Of a stretch of DNA of 64,000 bases, positions 25,433 to 34,642 are shown piece after piece (within the stretch, counting starts at the first letter, position 1; every line of letters begins with the position of its first letter). The notes beneath the pieces are model-generated. The model worked only from the letters and a program-made list of their open reading frames with translations. It was not told the origin of the DNA and made no database searches. Origin of the DNA: Trichocoleus sp. FACHB-46 (GTDB taxonomy: Bacteria; Cyanobacteriota; Cyanobacteriia; FACHB-46); assembly GCF_014695385.1 (NCBI RefSeq), contig NZ_JACJOD010000030.1:1-64000 (forward strand), written 5' to 3'. The position numbers and the translations under genes are program-made.

Positions 25433-26788
25433 ATGGTTCACGACTTAAGTTTCCAACCGCTGAGCGATCGCCTGCCCCCGCAAAACATTGATGCGGAAGA
25501 AGCCATCTTGGGCGGTATCTTGCTCGACCCAGAAGCCATCAATCGAGTGATTGATATTCTGCGGCCTGAGGCGTTTTACATTAGTGCGCATCAAGAAATC
25601 TATCGAACAGCGGTCACGCTCCATAGCCAAGGTAAGCCGACCGATCTCATGAGCCTCACAAGCTGGCTGCAAGATCACAGCCTGCTAGAAAAAGTGGGTG
25701 GGCAAAGCCGACTCGCTCAACTAGTAGATCGCACGATCAGCGCCGTCAACATTGATCAGTATGCTTCGCTGGTCATGGATAAGTTTTTGCGCCGCAAGTT
25801 GATTCAAGTTGGCACAGAGATCGCGCAACTCGGTTATGAAACTAATAGCGAACTAGTCAAGATCCTCGATCAATCTGAGCAAAAAGTTTTCAGCATTACT
25901 CAAGACCGCCCGCAACAAGGTCTAGTCCCCACTTCCGATATTCTCACAGACACTTTCTCCGACATTGAAAGCCGCTCTTTAGGCATGGTGATGCCAGGGA
26001 TCGCTTGTGGTTTTTACGACCTGGATGCCATGACCCAAGGTTTCCAGCGATCGGATTTGGTGATTGTGGCGGGTCGTCCGTCAATGGGGAAAACCAGCTT
26101 CGTCTTAAATATTGCTCGAAACATTTCCGCGTTTCACAAGCTACCCGTAGCAGTTTTTAGTTTGGAGATGTCCAAGGAGCAGTTGGTTTACCGCTTACTT
26201 TCCAGTGAGTCTCGCATTGAGAGCGGGCGTTTACGCTCTGGGCGGATCAGCCAGACTGAATGGGAACCTTTGGGGCACGCCATCAGCACATTGTCACAGC
26301 TAAATGTTTACATCGATGATACGCCGGACATCAGTGTGACCGAGATGCGCTCCAAGTCCCGTCGCTTGCAGGCAGAGAATGGAAAACCCTTGGGACTTAT
26401 CTTGATCGATTACTTGCAGTTAATGGAGGGTAGCGGCTCAGACAACCGAGTTCAAGAGTTGTCGAAAGTAACTCGCGGACTGAAAGGTTTAGCACGGGAA
26501 CTCGGTGTTCCAGTGATTGCCTTATCGCAGTTAAGCCGAGGTGTGGAATCTCGGACTAACAAGCGACCCATGATGTCTGACCTGAGGGAGTCGGGATCGA
26601 TCGAGCAGGACGCGGATTTGATTATGATGATTTACCGCGACGAGTACTATAACCCAGATACACCCGATCGCGGAATTGCTGAGGTGATTATTACCAAGCA
26701 TCGTAATGGTCCGGTGGGAACGGTAAAACTGCTATTTGAGCCGCAGTTCACCTGTTTTCGTAACTTGGCTTCTCCTAACCGCCCGTAA
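25433..26788 (+). CDS. dnaB: Replicative DNA helicase DnaB
   Basis: The hexameric fork helicase has 451 residues. The N-terminal primase-interacting domain (about 14-120) begins L-P-P-Q-N-I-D-A-E-E-A-I-L-G. The RecA-like domain has Walker A GRPSMGKT (214-221), FSLEMSKEQL, LILIDYLQLM (Walker B) and DLRESGSIEQDADLIM. Several cyanobacterial dnaB genes carry inteins near these motifs; both sites are uninterrupted here. The pentapeptide gene converges on it with a 20-base gap. Confidence 0.97.
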   Translation: MVHDLSFQPLSDRLPPQNIDAEEAILGGILLDPEAINRVIDILRPEAFYISAHQEIYRTAVTLHSQGKPTDLMSLTSWLQDHSLLEKVGGQSRLAQLVDRTISAVNIDQYASLVMDKFLRRKLIQVGTEIAQLGYETNSELVKILDQSEQKVFSITQDRPQQGLVPTSDILTDTFSDIESRSLGMVMPGIACGFYDLDAMTQGFQRSDLVIVAGRPSMGKTSFVLNIARNISAFHKLPVAVFSLEMSKEQLVYRLLSSESRIESGRLRSGRISQTEWEPLGHAISTLSQLNVYIDDTPDISVTEMRSKSRRLQAENGKPLGLILIDYLQLMEGSGSDNRVQELSKVTRGLKGLARELGVPVIALSQLSRGVESRTNKRPMMSDLRESGSIEQDADLIMMIYRDEYYNPDTPDRGIAEVIITKHRNGPVGTVKLLFEPQFTCFRNLASPNRP

Positions 26789-26808
26789 GGACAACTATTC
26801 TAGTTAAG

Positions 26809-27801
26809 TTAGCTATTAACTTTGCCGTCAGGCATTTTAGCTCCCTTGAGGTTGGCATTCATTAAATTGGTGCTACTGAGCTCGGCTCGGACCAAGTTGG
26901 CATCAGTCAGATTGGCGTAACTCAAATCGGCTCTCGCTAAATAGGCATCAATCAAGTTAGCGTCAGTCAAGTTAGCATGGCGAAGGTTGGTACGGCTTAG
27001 GTCGGCTCGACTCAACTTCGCAGCAGTGAGATTAGCTTGCTCTAATTTAGCCTTGCTCAGCTTGGTATCAGGCAAGATGGCGTTGTGTAAATTCGCGCCT
27101 GTTAGATCAACGTCGCATAATGTAGCTCGCTCCAGTTTGGCGTTGACCAAGTTTGCTCCGACTAGAATGGCACCGCTGAGTTGAGCTTCTGTGAGAAAAG
27201 CGCCACTAAGAATAGCACCTGTGAGATCTGCTTCACTCAGATCAACGTCTCTTAACATAGCCTCGCTCAAGTTTGCGCCGCGCAGGTTCACTCTTGCTAG
27301 GTCAGCACCTGTTAAATTAACACCTCTCAGATCGGTTTTAGCTAAGTTTGCGCCTCTCAGATTAGCAACATATTGACGGTTCTCTTGGCGAAAATTAGCT
27401 CCTCGTAAACAGGCACCTGTGAGATTCGCACCGCTTAAGTTGGCATTGCGTAGATCCGCGTCGATTAGATTGGCATCGAGTAAATTAGCCAAAGTAATGT
27501 CAGCACTGCGTAGATCCGCAGCTTGCAAGCTAGCACCATGCAGATCAGTATCATGAAGGTTGGCGCGGTGTAGATCTGCTTGATTGAGGTTAGTTCCACT
27601 CAGCTTTGTACCTATTAAGTTGGCTTGACTTAAATTAGCTCGACTGAGGTAGGCAAAAATGAATGATGCACCCTGCAAATCACTTTTAGAGAGGTTGATT
27701 CCAATTAAATCAGCTCCGTTTAAGTTAATGCCGCTCAAACTCAAGGCGTTAAAGTCAAGCTCACCAGCAGCATATCGCCCAATTAATTCATCTGCGTTCA
27801 T
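26809..27801 (-). CDS. Long pentapeptide-repeat protein
   Basis: The protein has 330 residues, of which almost all from residue 16 on are A(D/N)L-x-x pentapeptides (about 60 units), for example N-L-S-G-A-N-L-T-G-A. This forms a continuous right-handed quadrilateral beta helix. No signal peptide or membrane segment is seen, so it is probably cytosolic. The array is interrupted by one F-R-Q-E-N-R-Q-Y-V segment near residue 140. It lies 56 bases downstream of the four-repeat protein gene on the same strand, probably in one operon. Function is unknown. Confidence 0.85.
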   Translation of the reverse strand: MNADELIGRYAAGELDFNALSLSGINLNGADLIGINLSKSDLQGASFIFAYLSRANLSQANLIGTKLSGTNLNQADLHRANLHDTDLHGASLQAADLRSADITLANLLDANLIDADLRNANLSGANLTGACLRGANFRQENRQYVANLRGANLAKTDLRGVNLTGADLARVNLRGANLSEAMLRDVDLSEADLTGAILSGAFLTEAQLSGAILVGANLVNAKLERATLCDVDLTGANLHNAILPDTKLSKAKLEQANLTAAKLSRADLSRTNLRHANLTDANLIDAYLARADLSYANLTDANLVRAELSSTNLMNANLKGAKMPDGKVNS

Positions 27802-27857
27802 AGAAGTTACTTGTAATTATTTATGACCAAAGCCTCATCCTAATCAGCAATTTTATT

Positions 27858-29570
27858 TCAGCTTTGAGCTGATATTTTAGGAGCTAATGTAGACGATAGT
27901 TCGCAGGTTTGATCTAAGTCATCTAGCGATCGCGCTTCATCCTTAAAAACGGGTTTCGCAGTAGAGCCAAACTGGCAAGTCTGCTCGGTCTCCACCTCGA
28001 TATCAACATGGCCAGAAGTTAAGAGGGTTTCTTCAAAATTGAACTTAATCCTGGTTTGCTCAGGGGAGAAATGCTCTGAGTAAATTGGTGATGATATAGA
28101 CTCAGCTGAACTAAGTTTCGGCTGGCGTTGTATGAGTGAATAAAAGGGTTTAACGCACTGAATGATGGCTCCCGCTGCCTGATTGTACTCATAGGGATCT
28201 TCTAAACAGCTGGCAATGATTTCTAGCCGAGATTCAAGGGTGGACAGGGTTTCACACTGTTCAAATAGTTGTTGTAGTAAATAATCAAATTCACAAGCTT
28301 TGAGAGCTGACCAATCAGAAGCGCTAAAAGAGAACTTATGCTGAAGTACTGAAAAGAGCAAAATTTTGGCTCGAAGAGGATTGGTATATTTCATGATTTC
28401 GAGCCGTAGTTCAAAAGGAGCATACGCACTTTTCGCTAGCTCTGTCTCTATTCCTGGCGATCGCGCTACCTGAGAAGCTGAATGTTGATCTATCGGTTGG
28501 GTGAAACTAGCTTCAGCTTGATTATTTGAAGGCAGAGCTACTGGGGCTGAATTAATGGATTGGCAGTAGAGGGCTTCAAGAGACTGAGTGATTGTATCGG
28601 CAATTAAAAAGTAGTCTGCTTTCCGGTTTAAGGTACTAACAACACTGCTTAAAAGTAGTTTTAGGTCAGTGAGGTTGCCAGCGATCGCATGTAGCTCGGC
28701 AATTAAAACTTCTAGGGGTATTGCTTGTAGCTTGCTTGGATCATTCTCCCAATAATTCCTACAGACGCAAAGAATTAGCTTTTTGATCCGAATCTTCTCT
28801 GGTTGAGCTTCTAGATGGGAGGAAACTTGTGTGTAACAAGTTGACTCTTTGGAATAAGCTTCTTGAGCAAATTGAGGCTCAACTACCAAATTCGTCTGCT
28901 CAGTTTGAATAACTATTTGTGTATCGCCGTTGTCACTCATTAACTGAGTTGAAGCTGGCTTCTCAGCGTATAAGGTACTGAAACAATTAATAATGCTACC
29001 CACAACCAGAGAATATTCGGTTTGGCGATTAAGGGTTCTTACAATACTGTTAAGTACTAGCTCTAGGCTCTCTAGAGTTGGTGCTAGCTCCAAAGACTCT
29101 TCGACTAACTCTTGCCAGTGGTATTGCTGGAGCTGATCTAAGTTATTCTCCCAAATATTTTTGCAAATATAAGTGAGGATTTTTTTGATTCTAATTGAGT
29201 TTTTGTCTTGAGCAAGCCTACCAGCGACTCTAAGTGCCTCTTGTTGCTTTGAGGTAATATTTGACTCTAATGAAATCTCAGAATAAAGACTTTTGATTTT
29301 TTGGAAAATAAGATTGGCAATTAAACTGTACTCCGCTGGTTTGCTCAAACCTTGAGCGACCCTGGTTAGATGAGAGTTGAGAGCGCTGGAAGTGGGATGA
29401 AGGCTAAGTAATTCTTGAATAAGATTTTTTAGAGAATGAGAGTTGATAATATCTAAATTGTTTTCCCAAAAATTTTTGCAAATATAAAAAATTAGCTTTT
29501 TAATCCGAATTGAGTTTGGATGCTGTTCTAGGTCATGGGCGATCGAATGTAGCAGCTCTGTATTTGCCAT
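27858..29570 (-). CDS. Protein of four diverged ~95-residue repeats, unrecognised
   Basis: From ATG 29570 the protein has 570 residues. I do not recognise the family. Four helical units are visible at about 1-95, 103-200, 245-340 and 395-490. The first three share an I-R-I-K-K-x-(I/L) then C-(K/R)-N-x-W-E-N core, then a leucine-rich segment and a closing Y-(S/F)-L-(I/V) motif. The fourth unit keeps only the outline. Linkers are rich in Q, S and T. No signal or membrane segment is present. The long frame at 29606 starts with TTG and lacks support. It is probably co-transcribed with the downstream pentapeptide gene. Confidence 0.72.
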   Translation of the reverse strand: MANTELLHSIAHDLEQHPNSIRIKKLIFYICKNFWENNLDIINSHSLKNLIQELLSLHPTSSALNSHLTRVAQGLSKPAEYSLIANLIFQKIKSLYSEISLESNITSKQQEALRVAGRLAQDKNSIRIKKILTYICKNIWENNLDQLQQYHWQELVEESLELAPTLESLELVLNSIVRTLNRQTEYSLVVGSIINCFSTLYAEKPASTQLMSDNGDTQIVIQTEQTNLVVEPQFAQEAYSKESTCYTQVSSHLEAQPEKIRIKKLILCVCRNYWENDPSKLQAIPLEVLIAELHAIAGNLTDLKLLLSSVVSTLNRKADYFLIADTITQSLEALYCQSINSAPVALPSNNQAEASFTQPIDQHSASQVARSPGIETELAKSAYAPFELRLEIMKYTNPLRAKILLFSVLQHKFSFSASDWSALKACEFDYLLQQLFEQCETLSTLESRLEIIASCLEDPYEYNQAAGAIIQCVKPFYSLIQRQPKLSSAESISSPIYSEHFSPEQTRIKFNFEETLLTSGHVDIEVETEQTCQFGSTAKPVFKDEARSLDDLDQTCELSSTLAPKISAQS

Positions 29571-29823
29571 GATTTTTGTTTGGAAAAATGCACCTAAGCG
29601 AGCCAAGACAGCTCAAAGGAGAACTTAATGGAATTCTTTACCTTAAGCATGCCCAGTTACTTAGATGAACTTGGTACGTCACTAATAGGAGTTTATCTGG
29701 AATTAACCCCAGCTTTAGCGGTTGCAGTTTGACTACACCATCTCTTTAAAGTTTCCAGGGTTGTGCAAACCGCAACTGCTGAATTTGTGGCTCCCTGTCC
29801 GGATTAGACTGTTAGTGAATTCC

Positions 29824-30831
29824 TCAAGTTTCGCTGAAGGTCAATGCTTGACCCCGGACCTCTGTGTTCAGCTTCCCGGGGTCATAAACCACTTGGCCTC
29901 CCACAATAGTCGTTACAGGCTAGCCTGTTAACTCCCAACCTTCAAAGGGACTCCAGCGACACTTGGTTTGGAGGGTTTCACGCCTGACTGAAGCATAGTT
30001 TTCTAGGTCAAAAGTACGAGGTCAGCATCGTAACCTGGAGCGATCGCGCCTTTTTTCGGAATGCCATAAGCCTTGGCAACGGCTGTGGACATCCAATGAG
30101 CTACTTGGGCCACGGTACAGCGTCCCGCTTTAGCTTGAGTCAACATCAGAGGCAGCGAGGTTTCAACACCTGGCATGCCTGAAGGTGTGTTGGGGTAGGT
30201 TTGGGCTTTTTCTTCTAAGGTGTGTGGGGCGTGGTCAGTGGCAATAAAGTCAATTACGTCATCGAGTAAGGCTTGCCATAACGCCTCATTGTCATGAGGC
30301 GATCGCCTGTGGCAAAGATGGACTCTAGGGCTGACTCTTGATCTACCAACAAAGGGCCATGCATTGAGCCCATGAAAATCTTGATGCCACAAGCTGGTTG
30401 CGCCTCTAGTAAATCCGTGAGGTTGTCACCCGTTGCCCCGATAAAAAAGCCGTAATTCACCAAACACTTTTCCGCCGCTCGGCGCAGTTTATCGTCTAGC
30501 GCGGCTTGGTTAGTGGTTAGTGGGCGGGTGTTGGGCATTTCCAGGAAAGAAGTAACGCCTCCCTGGGCACAGGCACAACTGGCGGTAAATAAATCTTCCT
30601 TGTGCTCCAAACCTGGTTCGCGGAAGTGAACCTGCGGGTCAATCACTCCTGGCAACAAAGTGAGTCCTTGAGCGTCTATTATTTCCTGGCTGACTGCGCT
30701 ATCGATCGTATCGGAGAGGTCGGGTGCAACCTGAATAATAGTCCCTCGATTTGTACATCTCCTACCATGAGTTCACCACTGGGTAGGAGCACTTGGGCCT
30801 GGCGAATGAGTAGATGAGAGGCAGAATGCAT
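29824..30831 (-). pseudogene. Dihydroorotase pseudogene (pyrC-type, class I)
   Basis: Minus-strand reading from ATG 30831 gives [20 protein letters not shown] then a frameshift after I-E-G. In another frame come [20 protein letters not shown] with the HxH metal site, [11 protein letters not shown] and [11 protein letters not shown]. At about 30295-30305, F-A-T-G-D-R-L jumps directly, with a frame change, to [11 protein letters not shown], a junction that in intact relatives is separated by roughly 100 residues. FIATDHAPHTLEEKAQ follows. A further frameshift after D-A-D-L-V-L and a TAG inside the W-E-L-T-G-x-P-V motif precede the terminal stop at 29824. At least three frame breaks, one stop and one deletion make it non-functional. 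Confidence 0.9.
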
Positions 30832-31043
30832 GGCGCTAACCGTTTGTGAGATAAGCAACTGGCTAAGATAACGTAAATTGATGCGTGTCTAAATATCGAT
30901 TTTTATGTCAGAGTTTTACAAGCTCCCCATCGTTACATGGCAGTATCAAACCCATTTGTTGGATTGAATTGATAGGCTGGTAGTCTGAGTAACGCTTATA
31001 ACTCTGAATTGATACCGCTCTTTTCCTTGGTAAGTAAACACCT

Positions 31044-31646
31044 ATGACTCGTGTGCAGAATCAAGCGTCTGACGAAAATACCCAACCACAAGTTGAAAAT
31101 CCTTGGTTAGAGGGACTCAAAACCATTGGGCTGAGTGTCATTTTAGCTTTGGGAATTCGCACTTTCGTCGCTGAAGCGCGCTATATCCCATCCGGGTCAA
31201 TGCTGCCAACGCTACAAATCAACGATCGCTTGATTGTAGATAAATTAAGCTACCACTTCCATAGCTTAGAGCGAGGCGATATTGTCGTGTTCTCTCCAAC
31301 TCAAACCTTAAAAGACCAAGGCTTTAAGGATGCATTCATCAAACGGGTGATTGGTCTACCGGGTGAGAAGGTAGAAGTCAAGGGAGGGCGAGTCTATATC
31401 AATGACCAACCGTTGAGAGAAGAGTACATTGACGAGAAACCCAGCTACCAGTGGGGGCCTGTGCAGGTAGCTTCTGACTCTTATTTAGTGCTGGGCGACA
31501 ACCGCAATAACAGCTACGACAGTCACTACTGGGGGTTTGTCCCTCGCGATCGCATCATTGGTCGAGCTGTGGTGCGTTTCTGGCCTCCCAATCGAGTTGG
31601 AGAGTTAGGCCAAGAGCCAGCTTATGAACTTAAGTCTGCTCAGTAA
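31044..31646 (+). CDS. lepB: Signal peptidase I
   Basis: The membrane serine protease removes signal peptides from exported and thylakoid-targeted proteins. It has 200 residues with a single N-terminal membrane helix (about 25-45). Nucleophile S52 lies in P-S-G-S-M-L-P-T-L and the general base K100 in [13 protein letters not shown]. The boxes [16 protein letters not shown] and [10 protein letters not shown] are present. The stop lies 4 bases from the convergent dihydroorotase-like gene. Confidence 0.95.
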   Translation: MTRVQNQASDENTQPQVENPWLEGLKTIGLSVILALGIRTFVAEARYIPSGSMLPTLQINDRLIVDKLSYHFHSLERGDIVVFSPTQTLKDQGFKDAFIKRVIGLPGEKVEVKGGRVYINDQPLREEYIDEKPSYQWGPVQVASDSYLVLGDNRNNSYDSHYWGFVPRDRIIGRAVVRFWPPNRVGELGQEPAYELKSAQ

Positions 31647-31650
31647 TTCT

Positions 31651-32916
31651 TTAAGAACTAGGACACCAGGTTTGCACAATCTGACCAAGCAGCTCTTGAC
31701 CCAACCAAGGTGTGTTAATAGATAAAGACTTAAGAGACTGCCCGCTCACCACCCAAGGCTGGCTGGGGTCAAACAAAGCCAGTTCAGCAGGTTGGCCAGG
31801 TGCGACTGTGGCGACAGGCTGTTGCAAACATTTGGCTGGATTGCTGCTGAGTACGCGCCAAAGCTCTAGCGCTGTCCATTCACCACTCATGACAAAGCGT
31901 TGCCATAACAGAGGGAGTGCTAACTCTAATCCGATCGCGCCTGGAGGAGCCTCGGCAAAAGCCACTGTTTTTTCTTCATAGGTGTAAGGAGTGTGATCGA
32001 TCGCGATCGCATCTAACACGCCTTGCCTGATGCCATCAATTAAAGCGGCTTGATCCGTTAGGTTGCCTAATGGAGGCTCCAGCCGTAAGTTGGGGTCGTA
32101 GGTTTGAATCGCCTGACTATTGAGCAACAAATGCATCCAGGTGGTGCTAGCCGTAATGGGCAGACCCCGTTCCTTAGCCACTTGAATCAATTCCACGCTA
32201 CGGGCAGTCGAGACTCGCATGATATGCACAGGCGTACCGATCGCTGCAACGAGTTCGAAGAGAGCCGCGATCGCAGTGGTTTCGGCAATCGCAGGACTTC
32301 CAGGCAAGCCAAAGCGAATCGATTCTGGTCCCTCTCGCATCACCCCATTCCCTGTTAGCTTGGGGTCGCAAGGCCAAAGCGCCACAGGTTTTTGCAATGG
32401 CTGGAGATATTCCAAAAGTCGCCGCAGGAGTCCATAACTGGATAAAGCTCGGCCATCGGCAAAACCCACAACGCCTGCTGCTCCTAGCTCGGCTAGCTCG
32501 GTCATTTGTTGTCCTTGCACTCCTAGCGTCAAAGCGCCCCATGCCCGAACTTGGACTGGAAGCTGAAATTGCCGTTTGTCTTGTAACCAAGCGAGTCCAG
32601 CGGGATTGTCTAGAGCGGGGGTCGTGTCAGGCAGGATATTTAGGCGCGTGAATCCACCTGCGATCGCGGCCTGCTGTAAAGAACGTAGGGTTTCCCTGTC
32701 CTCAAATCCGGGTTCGCCAGAGTGGCTATACAAATCGACTAACCCTGGCCCTAAGATCAAGCCTCGACCATCTCGTACCTGACTATCGGTGGGCCACTCA
32801 GAGATAGAGTCTGCGATCGCCTCAATCTTGCCATCGACAATCAAGACATCGGCCACGCGATCGGTCATCGCCGCAGGATCTAAGACCCGGACTTGTTGGA
32901 GCAGTTCATTAGTCAT
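31651..32916 (-). CDS. Dihydroorotase homologue lacking metal ligands
   Basis: The protein has 421 residues with an amidohydrolase fold like class I dihydroorotase. The usual D-x-H-x-H-L-R-E-P-G is here D-L-Y-S-H-S-G-E-P-G, so the first histidine is tyrosine and the arginine is glycine. The lysine of the F-K-I-F-M motif is missing (V-V-G-F-A-D-G-R), and the H-L-S-T histidine is arginine (M-R-V-S-T). Only D-H-T-P-Y near the end keeps its aspartate. Catalysis is therefore unlikely. In several bacteria such pyrC-prime proteins scaffold aspartate transcarbamoylase; that role is inferred. It follows the double-phosphatase gene by 13 bases. Confidence 0.87.
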   Translation of the reverse strand: MTNELLQQVRVLDPAAMTDRVADVLIVDGKIEAIADSISEWPTDSQVRDGRGLILGPGLVDLYSHSGEPGFEDRETLRSLQQAAIAGGFTRLNILPDTTPALDNPAGLAWLQDKRQFQLPVQVRAWGALTLGVQGQQMTELAELGAAGVVGFADGRALSSYGLLRRLLEYLQPLQKPVALWPCDPKLTGNGVMREGPESIRFGLPGSPAIAETTAIAALFELVAAIGTPVHIMRVSTARSVELIQVAKERGLPITASTTWMHLLLNSQAIQTYDPNLRLEPPLGNLTDQAALIDGIRQGVLDAIAIDHTPYTYEEKTVAFAEAPPGAIGLELALPLLWQRFVMSGEWTALELWRVLSSNPAKCLQQPVATVAPGQPAELALFDPSQPWVVSGQSLKSLSINTPWLGQELLGQIVQTWCPSS

Positions 32917-32929
32917 GATGCCTTCGTAC

Positions 32930-34303
32930 TTACAAAGCTCCTGCTGCCGTTTTGTCTAAAACTCCACCTGCTAGGTGAGACGTAATATTCATTGCTTGCA
33001 AGACAGGGTGCCCTGCTGGGCCTTTGGGGTAGTCAATCACACTCACCGCACCATTCCCTTGCTTGAAGTTCCAGAAATTTTCTGGCCCTAAACCTGCCAC
33101 ATGACACAAAATGGCTTTGTTGATGGCATCGTGAGCCACCACCAATACGGTCTGGGGGGTGGGAGATGCAGCCGCTGTTTCGACAATGGCGTTCCAAGCT
33201 GCGATCGCCCGATCCCATACCTGTTGCAAGTTCTCACCCTCAGGCATTTGCACGGCTTCGGGGGTGGCTTGCCAGCGTTGCAACTCACCAGGAAACTCTG
33301 CCTCAATCTCTGACTCTAGCTTGCCTTCCCACAAACCATGACTGATTTCTTGCAAGGTATCGTCGAGCTTTAAATCAATGTTGGGGTGGTATTGCAGAAT
33401 AATTTCTGCTGTTTCTTTGGGCCGCTGCATTGAGCTACTTACTGCCGCATCAATGCTAATGGAGCGCAAAAACTCAGCTGCTTGTCGAGCTTGTTCGCGC
33501 CCATTGTCATTGAGTGGGACATCAATTTGACCTTGGAAGCGCTTCTGCCGATTCCATTCTGTTTCTCCGTGCCGCACCAGTAAGAGGCGGGGCCCCTTTT
33601 GACCAGAGCGACGCTTTGGCAACGGTTCGCCAAAGTGAGCGGTCAAGTTCAGAGACTCTACCTGCACAGGCGCGTCTAAGCCACCTGCAAAATTCAAGAC
33701 AGTGATGCCGCAGTTAGATTGCTGCAAAGATTGGTAGCGATCGCAATCTAGACCAATGGCAGTGCTGATCAAAGCTCGATTAATGCCGCTATGAGCGACA
33801 ACCAGAATGGTTTGGTCCCCATGCCGAGGTAAAACTTCTTGCCAAAACTGTCGAGCTTGTTCGTAAAGCGCTGGGACTGGAAAGAAATCAACTGTGCCGT
33901 TCGGTCCAGGGATTTCCATCCGTAGTTTATGCGGTTGGTCTCGCCACAACTGGATATCCTCGGGGAATTTAGCTTCGACCTCATCAAACAATATGCCTTC
34001 CCAGAGCACCAGATTGATTTCTTTGAGGTTGTCGGTTAGCTGGATTTCGGGAGGATAATGAGTAGCCGTCGGAAAGCAGGAAAGCGCTAGCTGAGCTGTT
34101 TCTTTCGCTCGTTTCAGCGGACTGCTATACACCGCATCGAAGGTGAGGCCACTCAAAGCTGCCCCAACTTTTTGAGCCGCAGCACGACCTGCTTCAGTTA
34201 AGGTTGATTGGTCACAGTGACCCTGAACACGGCGCTCAACGTTATAGCTACTCTCGCCGTGGCGCACAAGAATGACACGAGTACTCAGGGCTTTATCCTC
34301 CAA
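32930..34303 (-). CDS. Double histidine-phosphatase (phosphoglycerate-mutase-like)
   Basis: The protein contains two tandem histidine-phosphatase domains: R-H-G-E at 14-17 and 244-247, each followed by a second histidine motif (V-V-A-H-S-G at 168-173 and V-V-A-H-D-A later). Both sites look intact. The family covers cofactor-dependent phosphoglycerate mutases and broad phosphatases; metabolic role is not defined. The TTG at 34303 has a weak ribosome site, whereas GGAGG at 34301-34297 is well placed for a CTG at 34288, where the family motif M-x-T-R-V-I-L-V-R-H-G-E begins. The dihydroorotase-like gene follows in the same operon. Confidence 0.87.
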   Translation of the reverse strand: MEDKALSTRVILVRHGESSYNVERRVQGHCDQSTLTEAGRAAAQKVGAALSGLTFDAVYSSPLKRAKETAQLALSCFPTATHYPPEIQLTDNLKEINLVLWEGILFDEVEAKFPEDIQLWRDQPHKLRMEIPGPNGTVDFFPVPALYEQARQFWQEVLPRHGDQTILVVAHSGINRALISTAIGLDCDRYQSLQQSNCGITVLNFAGGLDAPVQVESLNLTAHFGEPLPKRRSGQKGPRLLLVRHGETEWNRQKRFQGQIDVPLNDNGREQARQAAEFLRSISIDAAVSSSMQRPKETAEIILQYHPNIDLKLDDTLQEISHGLWEGKLESEIEAEFPGELQRWQATPEAVQMPEGENLQQVWDRAIAAWNAIVETAAASPTPQTVLVVAHDAINKAILCHVAGLGPENFWNFKQGNGAVSVIDYPKGPAGHPVLQAMNITSHLAGGVLDKTAAGAL

Positions 34304-34642
34304 TCAAATCAGGGCAGGGGTGTCAGAAATAGAGCGAACGATCGCCAATAATGCAGAGTCTTTATTAAAGACCCATACAAAAGAGACCAGAAGAATTTTA
34401 CCCCGTCGAGGAGACGCGCTGGATCACGAAAGATACGGTCTATGCTGCTGTTTGTACTAGCCGCGATCGCCTATCTCTCCTGAGAAGCTGATGGCTCTAA
34501 CTGCTGATAGGCCACGGAGCAGGACTAGCAATGAGATAATGCCTTTGAGGCTGATTAACATTGCACTCACATTGATCGAGCTGAACGGGTTCATCACTCC
34601 AAATTGGGGGTGAAATCACTGCACTTGCTGCTGGGGAAGGGA
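34304..34642. other. Gap between double-phosphatase and CPBP genes
   Basis: This 339-base divergent region contains no convincing gene. A short hairpin GTCTTT-ATT-AAAGAC (34358-34372) lies upstream of the minus-strand gene and could be part of its leader. A GGGAAGGGA ribosome site at its right end serves ATG 34643. Nothing else stands out. Confidence 0.4.

Noticed and set aside
25433-26788. Intein in dnaB
   Set aside because: Both usual insertion motifs are continuous and the length is that of an uninterrupted helicase.
32198-32590. Open frame of 130 codons within the dihydroorotase-like gene
   Set aside because: It is an alternative frame of a conserved gene, rich in A, S and R as frame-shifted GC-richer DNA usually is.
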